Assembly: GCF_900162685.1 (NCBI RefSeq)
Contig: NZ_LT727827.1
Span: 351,971 to 415,970 of the forward strand
DNA length: 64,000 nt
Source: Terribacillus halophilus
Lineage (GTDB): Bacteria; Bacillota; Bacilli; Bacillales; Amphibacillaceae
Direction: 5' to 3'
Shown here: positions 1 through 8,574 of the stretch, piece after piece
Numbering within the stretch: position 1 is the first letter of the stretch
Layout of the letters: the number at the start of each line of letters is the position of its first letter
Notes under the pieces: model-generated
Database searches by the model: none
Told to the model about the DNA's origin: nothing
Seen by the model: the letters and a program-made list of their open reading frames with translations, nothing else
Translations under genes and position numbers: made by a program

Positions 1-281
1 ATGTCGTTTTTCAGGCTGTCTGTCAGCTTTCCCTGCTCTTCAATTAAACGGATTACTTCCGTTTTTCGTTGATGAAGCTGCTGTGCATACTCCCATTTAT
101 CTTGAATGGCTTTAATCTCTACTTCATCAAGTGCACCTGTTTGTTCTTTTCGGTACCGCGCGATAAATGGTACCGTATTTCCCTCTTCCAGCAGATGAAT
201 AACCTGTTTGACGGATGGTTGCTTGATTGCTGTTTCCTTTTCGACCCATTGGATGAGTCTGTCTTGTATGGTAGCTTCCAC
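1..281 (-). CDS. tex: Tex/YdcI transcription accessory protein, N-terminal part
   Basis: Only the first ~93 codons are inside the window; the gene runs off the left edge. A GTG start at 281 follows a strong AGGAGG. The translation begins VEATIQDRLIQWVEK and contains the family signature FIARYRKEQTGALDEV, typical of the Tex N-terminal helical region. Tex proteins are RNA-binding (S1 domain) factors affecting transcription and RNA metabolism. In B. subtilis tex (ydcI) lies a few genes downstream of rsbX; here it follows directly, which supports the call. The S1 domain cannot be seen. Confidence 0.85.
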   Translation of the reverse strand, partial: MEATIQDRLIQWVEKETAIKQPSVKQVIHLLEEGNTVPFIARYRKEQTGALDEVEIKAIQDKWEYAQQLHQRKTEVIRLIEEQGKLTDSLKND

Positions 282-370
282 TTTTGCTCCTCCTGACTTC
301 TGATATGACTATTGTAGCAGAATTGCCGATTAGATAAAAAAAGGATCAGCACCATCAAGGGGTACTGATC

Positions 371-967
371 CTATTCCGTATATTTCATCGCAATTAAAGT
401 GACGTCGTCTTTATGAGGTTTCTGTTTTGAACAAGCGAACATATCACGTATTTTCCTGACATCCTTTTCTTTAAAAAGATGCTGTGTCAGTTCATTATCC
501 GTAACACCATCCGAGAACATGATGAATATCATATCGTCCTGCAACAGTCCGCGAGAAACTTTGTATTTCCGCGGATAACCGGCAAGGAATCCCTGACTGG
601 GAATACACCGTTCCCTTTTACCACCTGTAACGGTCATAATTCCGATATTCCCAATCGATGTAAAGGAGTATGTTTCCGAACGATAGTCCACTTTCAAGAT
701 ACCAAGAACGACTCCTCGTTTTCCTACTAATACTTCATTTGATTTTCTAATTAGTTCATCAATACCGCTATGAACGTGGTCACGAATGACATCGACGACT
801 ACCTGAGAGGACTCTTTAGCAAATTCCCCGCTGCCAAGCCCATCTGCCAGCACACAAATAAATTCGTACTCTGATTCATGGTAGAAGTAACTGTCCCCAC
901 AATAATAGTTGCCTTTCTTAGGCTCTTGAAATGCAGATACATCCATATGCTGATAAGATTCACTCAA
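371..967 (-). CDS. rsbX: RsbX, PP2C-type phosphatase, SigB feedback
   Basis: A PP2C/PPM-family serine phosphatase that dephosphorylates RsbS (and RsbR) to reset the stressosome. The Asp-containing motif VADGLGSG appears as LADGLGSGEFA, and FSDGVTD near the C-terminus is the second metal-binding signature. The frame is open further upstream inside sigB, but a TTG at 967 overlapping the sigB stop (TTGAGTGA), with AAGGTG upstream, gives 198 aa; B. subtilis RsbX is about 199 aa. An ATG at 946 is the alternative. It is the last gene of the rsb-sigB operon and translationally coupled to sigB. Confidence 0.93.
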   Translation of the reverse strand: MSESYQHMDVSAFQEPKKGNYYCGDSYFYHESEYEFICVLADGLGSGEFAKESSQVVVDVIRDHVHSGIDELIRKSNEVLVGKRGVVLGILKVDYRSETYSFTSIGNIGIMTVTGGKRERCIPSQGFLAGYPRKYKVSRGLLQDDMIFIMFSDGVTDNELTQHLFKEKDVRKIRDMFACSKQKPHKDDVTLIAMKYTE

Positions 968-1751
968 AATTGTCAGCACCTTCAGCTTGCAGAGCTTCCC
1001 GCAATTTCCGCAGTGCTCTCCGCTGAAGACGCGACACATGCATCTGAGAAATACCGAGTCTTTCTCCTGTATCTTTTTGGCTCATGTTCTCAAAATAGGT
1101 GCATCGAAGAATTTCCTGTTCCCGTTCACTAAGAATTGGCAGTACTTTTTCCAGCAGCATTCTGCGGTCAATGTCTTCGTAGCCGTTATCCTGAGAGCCT
1201 ACCAAATCAAGAATTGCTACTGTACTTCCGTCCGAGTCGGCTTCAATTTTTCGATCAACAGACAATGCTTTATAGCTTTTCCCCATCTCCATCGTCTCTA
1301 GAATATCTTCTTCAGATACTTCCAGATAGGCAGCAATCTCTGCTACTGTTGGGGAATGTTGGTTAGAAGTTGTCAATTCATCAATTGCTTTGCGAATTTT
1401 CGGACCAAGCTCCTTGATACGTCGAGGAACATGGACACTCCACGTCTTATCTCTGATAAAACGCTTGATTTCCCCAATAATTGTAGGAATAGCAAATGAT
1501 TCAAAGGACTTACCGAATTCCGGGTTATAGCGCCGGATTGCCGCAAGCAAACCGAGCATGCCGACTTGAACCAAATCTTCATGAATAGAACTGTTTTTCG
1601 AATATTTTCGTGCTATGGATACAACAAGATCTTTGTATGTGAGTACGATTTTTTCTTGGATTTCTTCATCTGTGGGATTTTTTTGCAGATGATCTATCCA
1701 TGCATAAACCTCATCCTCACGGTTATTGTGTGGTTGAGATTTGGTCGTCAT
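960..1751 (-). CDS. sigB: General stress sigma factor SigB
   Basis: A 263-aa sigma-70 group 3 factor directing the general stress regulon. Regions 2 to 4 are complete: GLLAAIRRYNPEFGKSFESFA (region 2), the invariant IGEIKRFIRDKTWSVHVPRR segment, and a C-terminal helix-turn-helix around LGISQMHVSRLQRRALRKL (about residues 230-250). The start ATG at 1751 has GAGGTG 8 nt upstream and lies inside rsbW (29-bp overlap), so anti-sigma and sigma are translationally coupled as in other Bacillaceae. Activity is gated by RsbW binding. Confidence 0.97.
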   Translation of the reverse strand: MTTKSQPHNNREDEVYAWIDHLQKNPTDEEIQEKIVLTYKDLVVSIARKYSKNSSIHEDLVQVGMLGLLAAIRRYNPEFGKSFESFAIPTIIGEIKRFIRDKTWSVHVPRRIKELGPKIRKAIDELTTSNQHSPTVAEIAAYLEVSEEDILETMEMGKSYKALSVDRKIEADSDGSTVAILDLVGSQDNGYEDIDRRMLLEKVLPILSEREQEILRCTYFENMSQKDTGERLGISQMHVSRLQRRALRKLREALQAEGADNFE

Positions 1752-2199
1752 CTAGCCCCACCTCATTTTCATGAAGGTATTTCGTCATGAGGACGATCAC
1801 TCCGGAATCACTGTTGATTTCCACTTTGTCCATCAAAGCATCAATCAGGAATAAGCCGAATCCGCCCTCCCTAAGTTGTTCGATGGGTTCTGCAGCTTCA
1901 TATGGGCCAATGTTCTGCTTCACTTGATCCAGATTAAAGCTGCCGCCATGATCTGCAACCATTACTTCAAGCCGATTCTCATAAACACCGAAACCAATCG
2001 TAACTTCGCCATCTTCATCTTTTTCATAAGCATGGTTTACAGTGTTTGTTACGGCTTCAGAAATCGCCACCTTCAAATCCTCAATATCTTCATAAGAAAA
2101 GCCCATCCGGTTTGCGACACCTGAAGAAGTCAGCCGAATCACACCTACGTATTCTGGTTTTGCCGGTACTTTAATCTCGATAAAATCGAAAGATTCCAT
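1723..2199 (-). CDS. rsbW: RsbW anti-sigma-B factor / RsbV kinase
   Basis: A 158-aa GHKL-fold serine kinase that binds SigB in unstressed cells and phosphorylates RsbV. The N box (ISEAVTNTVNHAY) and the glycine-rich ATP-lid segment (REGGFGLFLI) are visible. AAGGTGG precedes the ATG; the rsbV stop is 2 bases away. The 3' end overlaps sigB, consistent with stoichiometric co-synthesis of the partners. Confidence 0.96.
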   Translation of the reverse strand: MESFDFIEIKVPAKPEYVGVIRLTSSGVANRMGFSYEDIEDLKVAISEAVTNTVNHAYEKDEDGEVTIGFGVYENRLEVMVADHGGSFNLDQVKQNIGPYEAAEPIEQLREGGFGLFLIDALMDKVEINSDSGVIVLMTKYLHENEVGLDDDQISTTQ

Positions 2200-2201
2200 A
2201 A

Positions 2202-2531
2202 TTAATAGCCACCTTGTACTGTTTTGTCAACATCGATCACATCAATCAAGCCTGTAATCTCGAACAAACGGTATACACGGTCTTGCAGCTGTACGAGCTT
2301 CAATTCACTGTTGTTCTCTTTTGTCGACTTTAATCCGCTCACGAATACGCCTAATCCAGTACTGTCCATATAATTCACTTGCTCCAAATTCACTTCCACT
2401 TTGTTGCCCTCTTTCTCCGTGAGGGACAACAGTGTTTCTTTTAATTTAGGAGCCGTATATGCATCTATTTCACCAGCTAAAAGAACAATTGATTTGTCTT
2501 TTTGTTCTTGTACGTCAACAGTTAAGTTCAT
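2202..2531 (-). CDS. rsbV: RsbV anti-anti-sigma factor
   Basis: A STAS-domain protein of 109 aa that sequesters RsbW when unphosphorylated, releasing SigB. The phospho-acceptor is Ser57 in NYMDSTGLGVF, the position used in the family. Two tandem ATGs occur; the second (2531) sits 6 nt from AGGAGG and is preferred. It is the first gene downstream of the internal SigB promoter, so rsbV-rsbW-sigB-rsbX form a positively autoregulated unit. Confidence 0.95.
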   Translation of the reverse strand: MNLTVDVQEQKDKSIVLLAGEIDAYTAPKLKETLLSLTEKEGNKVEVNLEQVNYMDSTGLGVFVSGLKSTKENNSELKLVQLQDRVYRLFEITGLIDVIDVDKTVQGGY

Positions 2532-2568
2532 CATGTACCTCCTAATGGCTAGTTACCATTTCTATGTA

Positions 2569-2593
2569 ATACCCGTTTGTTCTTTGTTTAAAC
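2569..2593 (-). promoter_or_regulatory. SigB-dependent autoregulatory promoter of rsbV-rsbW-sigB-rsbX
   Basis: Reading the minus strand, GTTTAA (2593-2588) is followed after 13 nt by GGGTAT (2574-2569), an exact match to the Bacillus SigB consensus with normal spacing. The -35 element overlaps the rsbU stop codon. The position is the same as the known SigB promoter in B. subtilis. Confidence 0.93.
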
Positions 2594-3598
2594 ATCTTTT
2601 TTGATAATAATTAATGTGAAATCATCGCGCAGATGAAAATCCTGGAGTTTCTCGAAATGTCTGTACACGCTCTCCACCAATTCCTGCGCCGGAAGATGGG
2701 AAAAGCTTTTAATTACTTCAAGCACTTCTTCACTTTCTATAAATCGATCCCCTTGACGGCATTCCGTTACACCATCCGTCAAGAGAATAATCATATCTCC
2801 AGCATGAATCTCTCTCTCATACTGACGATATTGTGCTGTATCTGTCACGCCAAGAACGACACCTTTTGCTCGAATTTCTTCAAATGTATCGTCTGCAGCA
2901 TGATAATAAAAACCTGGTTCATGACCGGCCGATGAATAGGAAATCGTGCTGGCAGCCGGATTAAAAAGAGCATAAAACATCGTAATAAACATACTTGGGT
3001 CGACGTTCCGTTCAACTACTCGATTAAGACTTTCTAATATTTCACTTGGATTTTTATGCTCAGAAGGAAAACTCTCCATTGCATATTTGATCATCGACAT
3101 ACATAGCGCAGCAGGGATACCCTTCCCGATTACATCTGCAACTGTTATGCCGACAGTACCATCCGCATGATGAATAAAGTGATGATAGTCACCATTCATC
3201 TGATTGGCTGGAACACTTACAACCCCAATGTCAAAGCCGTCTACATCCGGTTTCACTGTTGAAAGTAATGTGTTTTGCATGCGAGCTGCCACAGAAATCT
3301 CAGATTTGATCTCAAGCTGCGCTTCACGCAAATCCTGAAATTCCTGCAGTGCCAGACCGTATGAAATCATGACCTCCAGCAAAAAGCTCATCGAGTGCTG
3401 TATGTTCTCTGGAAGATCTGGGTAAATTCCTTCCAGTGCATTGATATGTGTGTTGATGATCTCCTCCAGCGATATATTGTGCTGTATGGAGCGTTTACTA
3501 ATTTGCTCTGCCTCGTACAAGGCAGACTCATCTTGTGTATCGATGTATTGCTTTAGCAATTGCCGATAGTGAGACAGATCTAGCTTTAGCGCATCCAC
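2588..3598 (-). CDS. rsbU: RsbU, RsbT-activated RsbV-P phosphatase
   Basis: A 336-aa protein with an N-terminal helical RsbT-binding domain (about residues 1-85), a short linker (REAQLEIKSEISVAARMQ) and a C-terminal PPM/SpoIIE phosphatase domain. Metal-binding motifs are visible as NQMNGDYHH, ITVADVIGKGIPAAL and LLTDGVTE. It dephosphorylates RsbV-P when bound by RsbT, linking environmental stress to SigB release. It is separated by 16 bp from rsbT upstream, and the SigB promoter for the next four genes lies at its end. Confidence 0.96.
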   Translation of the reverse strand: MDALKLDLSHYRQLLKQYIDTQDESALYEAEQISKRSIQHNISLEEIINTHINALEGIYPDLPENIQHSMSFLLEVMISYGLALQEFQDLREAQLEIKSEISVAARMQNTLLSTVKPDVDGFDIGVVSVPANQMNGDYHHFIHHADGTVGITVADVIGKGIPAALCMSMIKYAMESFPSEHKNPSEILESLNRVVERNVDPSMFITMFYALFNPAASTISYSSAGHEPGFYYHAADDTFEEIRAKGVVLGVTDTAQYRQYEREIHAGDMIILLTDGVTECRQGDRFIESEEVLEVIKSFSHLPAQELVESVYRHFEKLQDFHLRDDFTLIIIKKDV

Positions 3599-3614
3599 CT
3601 GACATCATCCTCCT

Positions 3615-4016
3615 CTAGCGAACCCATTTGACGACTCGGATCTCGGTCCCTTCGCCTTCTTTTGATGTGATATCGAATTCATCCATCAGACGTTTTACAC
3701 CTGGAAGACCTGCGCCCAGACCTCCAGACGTGGAGAAACCATCCTCCATTACCTGACTGATATCTTTTATACCGGGACCTGTATCTAGGGAAACAATGCA
3801 GATACCGCGCGAGCCGACATTCTCTACCTCATCAAAGCAGATTTTGCCGCTTCCGGCATATAGGTAGATATTACGGGCAAGCTCCGAGATAGCTGTCGCA
3901 ATCCGAGCTTGGTCAACAATCCCAAAGCCAAGCTTTTTCGAGAAGTCGCGGCCAAACTGTCTTGCACCGACAATGTCCCATTCTTTCTGTATATTTACAC
4001 AGGTTCTGAAGTCCAT
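3615..4016 (-). CDS. rsbT: RsbT switch kinase
   Basis: A GHKL-type serine/threonine kinase of 133 aa, the same length as B. subtilis RsbT. It is held in the stressosome by RsbS/RsbR, phosphorylates them on stress, then leaves to activate RsbU. The N-box region (ATAISELARNIYLYA) and the glycine-rich DTGPGI and GLGAGLPG motifs are present. ATG at 4016 is chosen (GGAGG 7 nt upstream); a GTG six bases earlier overlaps the rsbS stop and is too close to the ribosome-binding site. Confidence 0.95.
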   Translation of the reverse strand: MDFRTCVNIQKEWDIVGARQFGRDFSKKLGFGIVDQARIATAISELARNIYLYAGSGKICFDEVENVGSRGICIVSLDTGPGIKDISQVMEDGFSTSGGLGAGLPGVKRLMDEFDITSKEGEGTEIRVVKWVR

Positions 4017-4018
4017 GA

Positions 4019-4375
4019 TCACTCCTCCAGTTCCTGGCGCAGTTTAATCAATCCTTGTTCTAAATCTAATGCTGTTGTTACCTCATTCAAATGGATTCCC
4101 AAGTCAATAAGTGTAACTGCTACAGCTGGCTGGATGCCTGTCAAAACGACTTTTGCCCCCATTAAATCTGACATCGTCACAACGTCACCCAGTACCTTAG
4201 CGATGAAAGAATCAATAATATCAACTGATGTCAGGTCAATAACAACCCCCGTTGCACCGCTCTGATGAATTTTATTGAGCAAGTCTTCCTGGAATTGGAT
4301 GGCTGTCTGGTCATCCAAATCAATTTGAATGCTGATCAGCAAGTAATTGTGCAGCTTCAATATTGGAATTCTCAA
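4019..4375 (-). CDS. rsbS: RsbS stressosome STAS protein
   Basis: A 118-aa single STAS-domain scaffold of the stressosome and antagonist of RsbT. The phosphorylated serine is Ser56 in [13 protein letters not shown]. Translation appears to begin at TTG (4375), with AGGAG about 9 nt upstream, overlapping the end of rsbR by 4 bp. The downstream rsbT ribosome-binding site lies in its last codons, so the three genes are tightly coupled. Confidence 0.94.
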   Translation of the reverse strand: MRIPILKLHNYLLISIQIDLDDQTAIQFQEDLLNKIHQSGATGVVIDLTSVDIIDSFIAKVLGDVVTMSDLMGAKVVLTGIQPAVAVTLIDLGIHLNEVTTALDLEQGLIKLRQELEE

Positions 4376-5244
4376 GATTGTTCACTCCTATCAAGCGAAT
4401 CGATCAGCTCTTCTATAGTCTGTTCTTCGCTGTTTGTTTGTACGATCATCTGATTCGTCATTTCTAATGCTGCTGTGAAACCTTTACGCAAAGAACTTTT
4501 CGTCGGGAACTTACTAAGATCTATCCCTAAGTTGACAATTGTCTGCGCAATCTCCGGACGAATACCAACCAAGATACAAGTAGACCCCACTAATCTAACC
4601 GCTTCTGCAGCTTGGATAATATGATGCGCCACCATTGTATCAACGACAGGAACTCCGGTAATATCAATCAACACAACTTCGGCATGATGCTTGATAACAC
4701 CATCTAATAAATTCTCCATAATAAACTTTGCGCGTTCCGTATCAATTGTGCCGATAAGCGGCATAACGGTTATGTTCTCCATGACAGGAATTAACGGAGC
4801 TGACAACTCCTGCAGCGCCACTCGCTGAAGCGATACGGTATTCTCCCAGCTTCCGGAATATTCATTCACTAGCTGATTGATGATTGGATTGACGAGCTCG
4901 TCCACATTCCGCAGTACTTCTGGAACAGATACTTCCAGCTCATCATGCTCAATGAGGAACTCCGTCGCAACCCTTTTAAAGAGCTGCAAACCATCTGTTA
5001 AATAACTAAGCGGCCAACCCAGATTAATTACACGCTCTGTAAAGCTGTCCAAATCAGAAGTCAAGCTTTCCTTTTCTACACTGCCGAATATAATATTAAC
5101 GAATTCACGATTCGTATTTTCGAATAGATCCTGTGAAATAGACGAATTTGTGACATCCTTCTGCTTTTCTGCGACTTCTTCGAGCCACATATGAACTAGG
5201 TTGTTACTATTATCAACCAAGATCTCCTTTAGTTTCTTTGCCAT
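4372..5244 (-). CDS. rsbR: RsbR (RsbRA-type) stressosome sensor
   Basis: A 290-aa co-antagonist with an N-terminal helical, non-heme globin-like sensor domain (about 1-140) and a C-terminal STAS domain. The two threonines phosphorylated in B. subtilis RsbRA (Thr171, Thr205) correspond to Thr169 ([11 protein letters not shown]) and Thr203 ([11 protein letters not shown]). The second of two tandem ATGs is favoured by spacing to GGGGG. It is the first gene of the rsb operon. Longer than B. subtilis RsbRA (274 aa) by a C-terminal tail rich in Glu and Ser. Confidence 0.93.
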   Translation of the reverse strand: MAKKLKEILVDNSNNLVHMWLEEVAEKQKDVTNSSISQDLFENTNREFVNIIFGSVEKESLTSDLDSFTERVINLGWPLSYLTDGLQLFKRVATEFLIEHDELEVSVPEVLRNVDELVNPIINQLVNEYSGSWENTVSLQRVALQELSAPLIPVMENITVMPLIGTIDTERAKFIMENLLDGVIKHHAEVVLIDITGVPVVDTMVAHHIIQAAEAVRLVGSTCILVGIRPEIAQTIVNLGIDLSKFPTKSSLRKGFTAALEMTNQMIVQTNSEEQTIEELIDSLDRSEQS

Positions 5245-5332
5245 CATGAAACCCCCGTATTGTAACGTTCACCTTGTCAAAGGCTGTAATAGCCGCAGTC
5301 GTTTGCTCAAGGTCACTTTTATCTACTTATTA

Positions 5333-5361
5333 ATCTAACACCTATAAGGCCGCCTTGCCAA
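5333..5361 (-). promoter_or_regulatory. Candidate SigA promoter of the rsb operon
   Basis: On the minus strand TTGGCA (5361-5356) and TTAGAT (5338-5333) are separated by 17 nt, about 90 bp upstream of rsbR and downstream of the mazF-side terminator hairpin. The -10 match is weak. An upstream housekeeping promoter is expected here from B. subtilis. Confidence 0.35.
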
Positions 5362-5414
5362 CATGGCGTCTTCTTATTTAGTATATACTATTTTCCAATA
5401 TGACTGAAATCATA

Positions 5415-5446
5415 TAAAAAAAGCCCTTACGTTTACCGTAAGGGCT
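5415..5446 (-). terminator. Intrinsic terminator after ndoA
   Basis: Perfect 10-bp stem AGCCCTTACG/CGTAAGGGCT (5422-5431 and 5437-5446) with a 5-nt loop, followed on the minus strand by seven T. It separates the ndoAI-ndoA unit from the rsb operon. Confidence 0.9.
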
Positions 5447-5455
5447 GGTCCGCAC

Positions 5456-5806
5456 CTAGAACTCTGTAAGGCCGAGACTTATTTCGAGAGCTCGATTGAT
5501 ATTCTCCATCATTTGCGTATCAAGCTGTGTAATCTTGTCTGTCAGTCGCTGCTTGTCGATTGTTCGGATCTGTTCCAGAAGAATGACGGAATCCCGTTCA
5601 AAACCATACTTCTTGGCATCAATCTCCACATGTGTCGGCAACTTGGCTTTTTGGATTTGCGCCGTTATCGCCGCTACGATGACTGTCGGGCTGAATCGGT
5701 TGCCGATGTCATTCTGCAGGACCAATACCGGGCGCACTCCCCCCTGTTCTGATCCCACTACCGGGGACAGGTCGGCGAAATATACTTCGCCTCTCTTTAC
5801 GATCAA
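5456..5806 (-). CDS. ndoA: EndoA/MazF-type mRNA interferase toxin
   Basis: A 116-aa MazF/PemK family endoribonuclease cutting single-stranded RNA. It is nearly identical to B. subtilis EndoA over its length: [32 protein letters not shown] and [20 protein letters not shown] are visible. It is encoded 4 bp downstream of its antitoxin gene, and both precede the rsb operon as in B. subtilis. Confidence 0.97.
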   Translation of the reverse strand: MIVKRGEVYFADLSPVVGSEQGGVRPVLVLQNDIGNRFSPTVIVAAITAQIQKAKLPTHVEIDAKKYGFERDSVILLEQIRTIDKQRLTDKITQLDTQMMENINRALEISLGLTEF

Positions 5807-5810
5807 AGGC

Positions 5811-6080
5811 CTACACCCCGCTTACAAGGCGCTCTAACGTTACTTCTGCCTCCTCTTCAGCTTGGAAAGCTTCTGAAGCGATATTTAAATTAATACGTGC
5901 CATTTCCATATAACCTTTTTGCATGGTTTCACGGATATCTTTTCTTTCTTGCACGTATGATTTCGTTGCTTGATAGAAGAAATGATCGAGACTATTGTTA
6001 TTGTTCTGCATCAAACCATCCACCTCATTTAGGAGTTTCTTAGGCAGCTTTACAACGATTTCTTGTAAGCCTTCGGACAC
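5811..6080 (-). CDS. ndoAI: EndoAI/MazE-type antitoxin
   Basis: Ribbon-helix-helix antitoxin that binds and inhibits NdoA. The DNA-binding strand/helix region ([17 protein letters not shown]) is N-terminal and the toxin-binding part [15 protein letters not shown] is well conserved. A GTG at 6080 lies 9 nt from GGAGG and gives a protein aligning with the family start (89 aa). An ATG at 6086 would be only 3 nt from the ribosome-binding site, so it is less likely. Confidence 0.92.
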   Translation of the reverse strand: MSEGLQEIVVKLPKKLLNEVDGLMQNNNNSLDHFFYQATKSYVQERKDIRETMQKGYMEMARINLNIASEAFQAEEEAEVTLERLVSGV

Positions 6081-6243
6081 AACCATACACCTCCACCAAT
6101 TCGCTCGGGTCGTTTCTGTAAAAATCCATTCTCATCATACCATCCGAGCCGGCTATTTGCAAAGGACCCTCCGGTACTTTTTGATAAAAAAAACCTATTT
6201 TAAACAAAAAAGTATGAAGGATAGGCTGACTTCCTGCCGAAAA

Positions 6244-7416
6244 TTAGAATGTTCTGCCAGAATACAGTGTATTTGCCACTTCTACAGTCTGACCGGCATG
6301 TTTGTAGACACGCGGCATTCGGGCACCGATAAGACACGGAACTTCATAATTTATCGTATCAACCCAGTCTGCTGCTTCATCCATGCTGATACATGCATCT
6401 TGCTGCGTTCCGATCAGAACAACTTCCGTACCAACAGGGTACGCTCGATCGAGCTTTACCATACATTGATCCATGCATACTCTTCCAACGATCGGCATCC
6501 GCTTACCATCTACAAGCACCTCAAAACCTTGCATTTTACGAATCCATCCATCTGCATAACCAATAGGCAGTGTACCGATCCATTCTGGTCCGTCTGTTTC
6601 ATAGGTTGCACCATAACTTACCGCTTCATGCGCTTCAAGCTGTTTCACATGCACAAGTCGGCTGTGCAGCGAAAACGCTTGTCGAAGTGAAATTGGATGC
6701 TCTTTCTTAACCGTCTTTGACGGGTAAAGTCCGTACATGCCAATTCCGAATCGGACAAAATCTCCATCCTCGGCGGCAAAGCGCATGCTGGCTGCACTGT
6801 TATCGGTATGAATAGTGACTGGATCATTCCATAATTTCCGCAATGTTTTCAGCAGTTCATCTAACTTGCTTCGCTGCCCTTCAAAGTACGCTAAATCTGC
6901 TTCGTCTGCTGTTGCAAAATGCGTAAAGACCCCTTCCAGATGGATAGAAGGATCTTGCAGTAACGAGACAACTGAACGAATCTCTTCTGAGGTGCGAAAC
7001 CCAATTCTGCCCATTCCTGTATCCAGCTTCATATGGAGACGAAGTGTTTTTGTCAGTTGCAGCGTACGCACTGCTTCCAACCAATCCTTACGGTAAAAGG
7101 TCAGCGTAATATTGTGATCTGCAGCGATTGCAGCATCTTCCGGACGTGTTGCTCCCATTACGAGAATAGCGGCTTGGATTCCAGCTTGGCGCAGGTAAAG
7201 CGCCTCATCCAAAAAAGCGACTGCCAATGCTGATGCACCTGCATTTAACGCTGCCTGTGCGATCTGTACATATCCGTGTCCATATGCATTCGCTTTAACT
7301 ACCGCATAGATTCCTTTATCTTCTCCGATATGTTCTGCCAGTTGCTTTATATTATATTCAACATCATCAAGATTTATTTCAACCCAAGAATCTCGATAAA
7401 AATGGTCAATCTGCAT
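6244..7416 (-). CDS. alr: Alanine racemase
   Basis: A 390-aa PLP-dependent, fold-type III racemase making D-alanine for peptidoglycan. The PLP lysine is Lys41 in AVVKANAYGHG and the catalytic tyrosine is Tyr268 in AVSYGATY; GIGMYGLYP and VGRVCMDQCMV are also family signatures. Length is normal. ATG follows AGGAG by about 10 nt. A TATAAT-like -10 lies near 7460-7466 just below the ydcC terminator, so it probably has its own promoter. An AT-rich imperfect hairpin before a T run near 6185-6225 may terminate it. Confidence 0.96.
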   Translation of the reverse strand: MQIDHFYRDSWVEINLDDVEYNIKQLAEHIGEDKGIYAVVKANAYGHGYVQIAQAALNAGASALAVAFLDEALYLRQAGIQAAILVMGATRPEDAAIAADHNITLTFYRKDWLEAVRTLQLTKTLRLHMKLDTGMGRIGFRTSEEIRSVVSLLQDPSIHLEGVFTHFATADEADLAYFEGQRSKLDELLKTLRKLWNDPVTIHTDNSAASMRFAAEDGDFVRFGIGMYGLYPSKTVKKEHPISLRQAFSLHSRLVHVKQLEAHEAVSYGATYETDGPEWIGTLPIGYADGWIRKMQGFEVLVDGKRMPIVGRVCMDQCMVKLDRAYPVGTEVVLIGTQQDACISMDEAADWVDTINYEVPCLIGARMPRVYKHAGQTVEVANTLYSGRTF

Positions 7417-7473
7417 TACATGTCATCTCCTAAATTATTTACCTCGTCTATTATATGTATTATAACAGGAAAA

Positions 7474-7500
7474 CAAAAAAGCAGACGGATGTCGTCTGCT
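7474..7500 (-). terminator. Intrinsic terminator after the ydcC-like gene
   Basis: 8-bp stem AGCAGACG/CGTCTGCT (7480-7487 and 7493-7500), followed on the minus strand by six T. Confidence 0.85.
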
Positions 7501-7507
7501 TTCTTCG

Positions 7508-8524
7508 TTATTTGATTGCTTGACCGCTTATAGAAGTAGCAATTTCCTGTATCTCTTCTCGTGTCAGTTCTTCACTGGCAAGCATATAATCCACGCCATT
7601 TTGTGTCCATGTCAGACTCGAAGAAGTGATAGCGCCGACAGTAAACCCGAGACTGTAAGGCTCACCAGATGCAGGAATCGCTGCAGCTGATACCGCGCCA
7701 GACACATCTGCTGGTTCTTGAATTAATGTGAAGTTCTTCTCCCCTTCGTAAGTGAGAATCACTCGCTCCTGTCCGTCTGCATTGACTTCCTTCTCTTCTG
7801 CAAGCGTAGCTCCCGCCGTTTCTGTCGGATATAATACAGTCAATCCTTGCTGCTCAGCTGGAGCTGCTGATGCCGGGGTACCTGATACAGAACTCGTCAT
7901 ATTGTTTTCCAGCTCGAAATCTTTCGCTTCAAACTTCGGATCCAGTTTAAATGATGCAAAGCTCACTTCTACCATTGGCTTTTTGTCTTTATCCAAAACT
8001 TTAACCAGTTCGGGTGTGTATGTTTTTTTATTAAAGTAAATTTCCTGATACGGCAGCGTCGTATTATTCTGGTACGTTGTCTTCGTACGGAAAATATAAT
8101 GCTCTTCTGTCATCTCAAACGTCGCATTGCTGTCTTTCAGCACATCTTGTACGAGCGACTGAAACAAGTAAGGCTGACTGCTGTTATAAGGCCATTCGCT
8201 CTGAAACTTAAAGCTTTTTTTCATGGCCGGTGTAAGCACGAATACACCATCTTTGTTTCGCAGAATCACTTGGCTGCCTTGTTCATCTGTCCCATTCTTC
8301 AATAAGACCCGGTAATTGTCATCCTTTTGATACCAGATATCAATTCCGTAAGCTTGCTGTTCTTCTCCTGTGTTCAGCTTCATAGTGGCTTCTGCTTTGT
8401 AGCCTTTCATTTCAGCTGATGTTTCTTCCAGCTTTTTCACTACATCCTCCTGAGAGGCCTCGCCGCATCCGGCCAATAGAAATAAAAAGGCAGCAAAGAC
8501 GATCATACCAGCAAATTTCTTCAT
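7508..8524 (-). CDS. ydcC: YdcC-like outer-membrane-lipoprotein-carrier (LolA/LolB-fold) lipoprotein
   Basis: A 338-aa secreted lipoprotein. The signal peptide MKKFAGMIVFAAFLFLLAGC ends in the lipobox LAGC. The mature part resembles the LolA-fold family containing B. subtilis YdcC: an N-terminal half with MKGYKAEATMKL, WYQKDDNYRVLLKN and LRNKDGVFVLTP, then a Ser/Ala-rich linker near residue 215 and a C-terminal DUF4367-like segment. ATG at 8524 follows AAGGAG; an in-frame GTG two codons earlier touches the ribosome-binding site. The genomic position between acpS/nnr and alr matches ydcC. Molecular role is unclear. Confidence 0.82.
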   Translation of the reverse strand: MKKFAGMIVFAAFLFLLAGCGEASQEDVVKKLEETSAEMKGYKAEATMKLNTGEEQQAYGIDIWYQKDDNYRVLLKNGTDEQGSQVILRNKDGVFVLTPAMKKSFKFQSEWPYNSSQPYLFQSLVQDVLKDSNATFEMTEEHYIFRTKTTYQNNTTLPYQEIYFNKKTYTPELVKVLDKDKKPMVEVSFASFKLDPKFEAKDFELENNMTSSVSGTPASAAPAEQQGLTVLYPTETAGATLAEEKEVNADGQERVILTYEGEKNFTLIQEPADVSGAVSAAAIPASGEPYSLGFTVGAITSSSLTWTQNGVDYMLASEELTREEIQEIATSISGQAIK

Positions 8525-8574
8525 GGTCACACTCCTTTGTCAGCTATAAAGCGAACAAAGAGAACATGCCACCG

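Noticed and set aside
5995-6690. 231-codon open frame on the plus strand antisense to alr
   Set aside because: No RBS, Cys/His/Arg-rich shadow composition, and it lies fully opposite a clear alanine racemase and the ndoAI region.
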